Assembly (NCBI GenBank): GCA_016199325.1
Contig: JACQGW010000005.1
Location: forward strand, 1 to 7,192
Length of the DNA: 7,192 bases
Direction of reading: 5' to 3'
Source: Chloroflexota bacterium
Lineage (GTDB): Bacteria > Chloroflexota > Dehalococcoidia > JACQGW01
Shown here: positions 5,849 to 7,192 of the stretch, in pieces
How positions within the stretch are numbered: position 1 is the stretch's first letter
How the letters are laid out: the number at the start of each line of letters is the position of its first letter
Position numbers and translations under genes: made by a program
The notes under the pieces: generated by a model
Told to the model about the DNA's origin: nothing
The model's database searches: none
Seen by the model: only the letters and a program-made list of their open reading frames with translations

Positions 5849-6871
5849 CTAGCCTTCCCTCGGCCGTTCGTCGAAGAACCGTGCGACTTCGTCACGCGCG
5901 AAGCGCGGGAGATCGACGATGCTGCCGTCGGCCCGGCGCAGGCGCAGGCCATCGGCGGCCGGGGTGGTGGCGCCGATGGCGCTCGCGGTGATTCCGGCCT
6001 CGGCCAGGTGGGCGATGAGCGCTGCGGCGTCCGCCGCCGGGGCGGTGATGATCAGGCTGCCGGAGGCGAGCAGGCCAAGGGGTTTGAGCCCAAGCAGCCG
6101 GCAGACCTCGGCGGTCTCCGGCAAGATCGGCACCCTCTCCTCCTCGACCAGCAGGCCGACGCCGGCAGCCTGAGCGACTTCGGCGAGCGCCGTCGCCAGG
6201 CCGCCCTCGGTCGGGTCGTGCAGGCAGTGGATCTCGGCGCCAGCCAGGGCAACCCGGCAGTCGGGAACGACGCTGATGCCCGGCTGGAAGAGGAATCGCT
6301 GGGCCCGCGCCAGGCAGTCGGGATCGATGCCGCGTGCGACGAGATCGGCGGCGGCCTCACGCGCCAGCACGGCGGTCCCCTCGACGGCGATCCCTTTGGT
6401 CAGGATGACCGCGTCGCCCACCTGGGCGCCGGCGGTCCGAACAACGCCGCCGGGCGCGGCCTCGCCGAGCATGCAGCCGACGAGGATCGGCCTGTCGAGC
6501 CCGTACGAGACCTCGGTGTGTCCACCGACGAGGCTGACGCCGAGCGTGCCGCACGCATCGCGGATCTGGGCGAAGATGCGGGCGACGTCGTCGACGCCGG
6601 CCCGCTCGGGCAGGAGGAGGGACGCCAGAAACCAGCGGGGCCGGCCGCCCATGGCGGCGACGTCATTGGCGTTGATGTGGACGGCGTACCAGCCGATCAG
6701 GTCGGTGGCGAAGGTGATGGGGTCGGTCTTGGCGATCAGCACGCGGTCGCCGAAGTCCAGCACGGCGGCATCCTCGCCGACGCCGGGACCGACGAGGACG
6801 CGCGAATCGGTCCGAGGAATGTCGGCGAGTAAGCGAGCGAGAACGTCGTTTGGCAGCTTGCCGACGAGCAT
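5849..6871 (-). CDS. AIR-synthase-related (HypE-like) ATP-binding protein
   Basis: A 340-residue member of the PurM/HypE/ThiL/SelD superfamily, whose members phosphorylate or activate substrates with ATP. Motifs: the glycine/acid loop VGPGVGEDAAVLD (27-39), KTDP (48-51), the helix INANDVAAMGGRPRW (66-80), SLVGGHTE (113-120), LTKGIAVEGTAVLA (157-170), HDPTEGGLATAL (218-229) and ASGSLII (269-275), covering both AIRS halves. True HypE ends in a cysteine (Pro-Arg-Ile-Cys type) that is carbamoylated and dehydrated to carry the cyanide ligand for NiFe hydrogenase. This protein ends in Arg-Pro-Arg-Glu-Gly without one, and no hydrogenase or hyp gene is in the window. It is therefore better called an AIR-synthase-family protein of unknown substrate than HypE. 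The ATG at 6871 gives a normal N-terminus for the family; its ribosome site is weak. It is first of a two-gene unit with the sugar kinase, possibly preceded by the small ORF at 7073. Confidence 0.92.
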   Translation of the reverse strand: MLVGKLPNDVLARLLADIPRTDSRVLVGPGVGEDAAVLDFGDRVLIAKTDPITFATDLIGWYAVHINANDVAAMGGRPRWFLASLLLPERAGVDDVARIFAQIRDACGTLGVSLVGGHTEVSYGLDRPILVGCMLGEAAPGGVVRTAGAQVGDAVILTKGIAVEGTAVLAREAAADLVARGIDPDCLARAQRFLFQPGISVVPDCRVALAGAEIHCLHDPTEGGLATALAEVAQAAGVGLLVEEERVPILPETAEVCRLLGLKPLGLLASGSLIITAPAADAAALIAHLAEAGITASAIGATTPAADGLRLRRADGSIVDLPRFARDEVARFFDERPREG

Positions 6872-6914
6872 TTACCCGACCCAGGAAGCTGCACAAGCTG
6901 CCGAGCACATCCCG

Positions 6915-7073
6915 CTAGGTAGTCGTGTACAACTTCGGCTTGGGATCAGCCATCTCAAGAGCGAGCCGTCGAAGTTCCGCGATCTCTTCTAGCTCTTCAA
7001 GCTCGGCACTCATAGCCTCGGATTCGAGGCCGAATCGACGATCCAGATACTCGCTGTAGATTCCCACGGTCAC
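6915..7073 (-). CDS. Possible small protein of about 52 residues, function unknown
   Basis: The frame begins at GTG 7073 (alternative GTG 7067) and ends at TAG 6915, 43 bases before the HypE-like gene on the same strand. It encodes a short segment with GIYSEYLDRRF near its start, a Glu/Leu-rich helical stretch (SAELEELEEIAELRRLALE) and the tail PKPKLYTTT. A purine-rich AAAAGAG lies just upstream. The open frame extends back to an ATG at 7154, but that start lies in the tRNA trailer and terminator and is unlikely. From memory, the IYSEYLD opening and the E-L-R spacing recall the N-terminus of Clp-fold serine proteinases of the SDH family, so it may be a remnant or a distant small relative. Base composition is clearly less G+C-rich than the downstream operon. 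It could be a real small gene at the head of the operon, or only a leader. Confidence 0.4.
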   Translation of the reverse strand: MTVGIYSEYLDRRFGLESEAMSAELEELEEIAELRRLALEMADPKPKLYTTT

Positions 7074-7119
7074 TCTTTTCTCAAGCGAGCTTTGCAAAGG
7101 ACCCCGGGCGGTTAGTCCC

Positions 7120-7151
7120 AAAAGCAAAAAGGAGAGGCAGATGCCTCTCCT
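7120..7151 (-). terminator. Strong intrinsic terminator behind the tRNA gene
   Basis: Read on the minus strand, a stem of about 10 bp (7151-7142 with 7139-7130; core GGAGAGGCA/TGCCTCTCC) with a two-base gap at its tip is followed by TTTTTGCTTTT (7130-7120). It begins 4 bases after the tRNA CCA end. This is a textbook rho-independent terminator, and it separates the tRNA transcript from the genes at 7073 and below. Confidence 0.93.
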
Positions 7152-7155
7152 CACT

Positions 7156-7192
7156 TGGTAGCGGGGGTTGGATTCGAACCAACGACCTTCGG
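7156..7192 (-). tRNA. 3' part of a tRNA gene, most likely initiator tRNA-Met (CAT), cut by the window edge
   Basis: The minus strand reads, 5' to 3', the end of the anticodon stem (CCGA), the variable loop AGGTC, a perfect T-arm GTTGG-TTCGAAT-CCAAC (7183-7167), the acceptor strand CCCCGCT (7166-7160), discriminator A (7159) and an encoded CCA (7158-7156). The block CCGAAGGTCG followed by an acceptor strand CCCCGCx-A-CCA matches bacterial initiator tRNA-fMet, whose 5' strand is normally CGCGGGG. The anticodon itself, expected as CAT, is beyond the right edge, so identity is inferred. The base at position 72 is T here rather than the commoner A; with C at position 1 it would still give the unpaired 1-72 end typical of initiators. 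Confidence 0.82.

Noticed and set aside
5717..6832. A 371-codon plus-strand frame opposite the HypE-like and sugar kinase genes
   Set aside because: Low-complexity Gly/Ala/Arg/Asp product, crossing two well-supported minus-strand genes; a composition artefact.
7090..7099. Palindrome CTTTGCAAAG upstream of the small ORF as an operator
   Set aside because: Only a 10-base perfect palindrome with no second copy or recognisable promoter beside it; too little to call.
7074..7154. N-terminal extension of the small minus-strand ORF to the ATG at 7154
   Set aside because: That start lies between the tRNA end and its terminator hairpin, so most such transcripts would end before translation.

Overview
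The window is high-G+C bacterial chromosome, mostly ordinary housekeeping and signalling genes. The DUF433/DUF5615 pair, a stand-alone HypE-like AIR-synthase-family protein and heptamer-based intergenic hairpins would fit Chloroflexota, perhaps a Thermomicrobia-like lineage. That placement is inference; no marker here settles it.

Layout. Positions 1-807 hold the 3' part of lepA (elongation factor 4), open at the left edge. Next comes a two-gene toxin-antitoxin-like pair (878-1593): a DUF433 protein and a DUF5615 PIN-like protein joined by an ATGA overlap, visibly less G+C-rich than lepA. A 695-residue membrane-anchored hybrid histidine kinase follows (1667-3754; DUF4118-PAS-GAF-HisKA-HATPase), with no response regulator in view. 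After a good sigma70-type promoter (3860-3889) comes an unrecognised 301-residue protein carrying an HEXXH zinc-peptidase motif (3939-4844). It converges on a minus-strand unit: a HypE-like AIR-synthase-family protein (6871-5849) followed 5 bases later by a PfkB-family sugar kinase resembling KDG kinase (5843-4914). A small possible gene (7073-6915) lies upstream of that unit. At the right edge is the 3' part of an initiator-type tRNA gene on the minus strand (7192-7156) with a strong intrinsic terminator right behind it.

The most unusual structure is a pair of intergenic elements, 3754-3834 and 4841-4931, bracketing the HEXXH gene. Each is made of tandem 7-bp units on a left arm mirrored by inverted 7-bp units on a right arm around a unique loop. 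Each contains a perfect stem (25 and 23 bp), but the two use different heptamers. Both begin exactly at a stop codon, and the second also supplies the last codons of the convergent kinase gene. They look like two members of one structural class defined by architecture rather than sequence.

Functionally, the genes are not one pathway. LepA and the tRNA belong to translation, the DUF433/DUF5615 pair is a mobile accessory module, the kinase is a sensor of unknown stimulus, and the minus-strand pair looks like a small metabolic operon with unassigned substrates.
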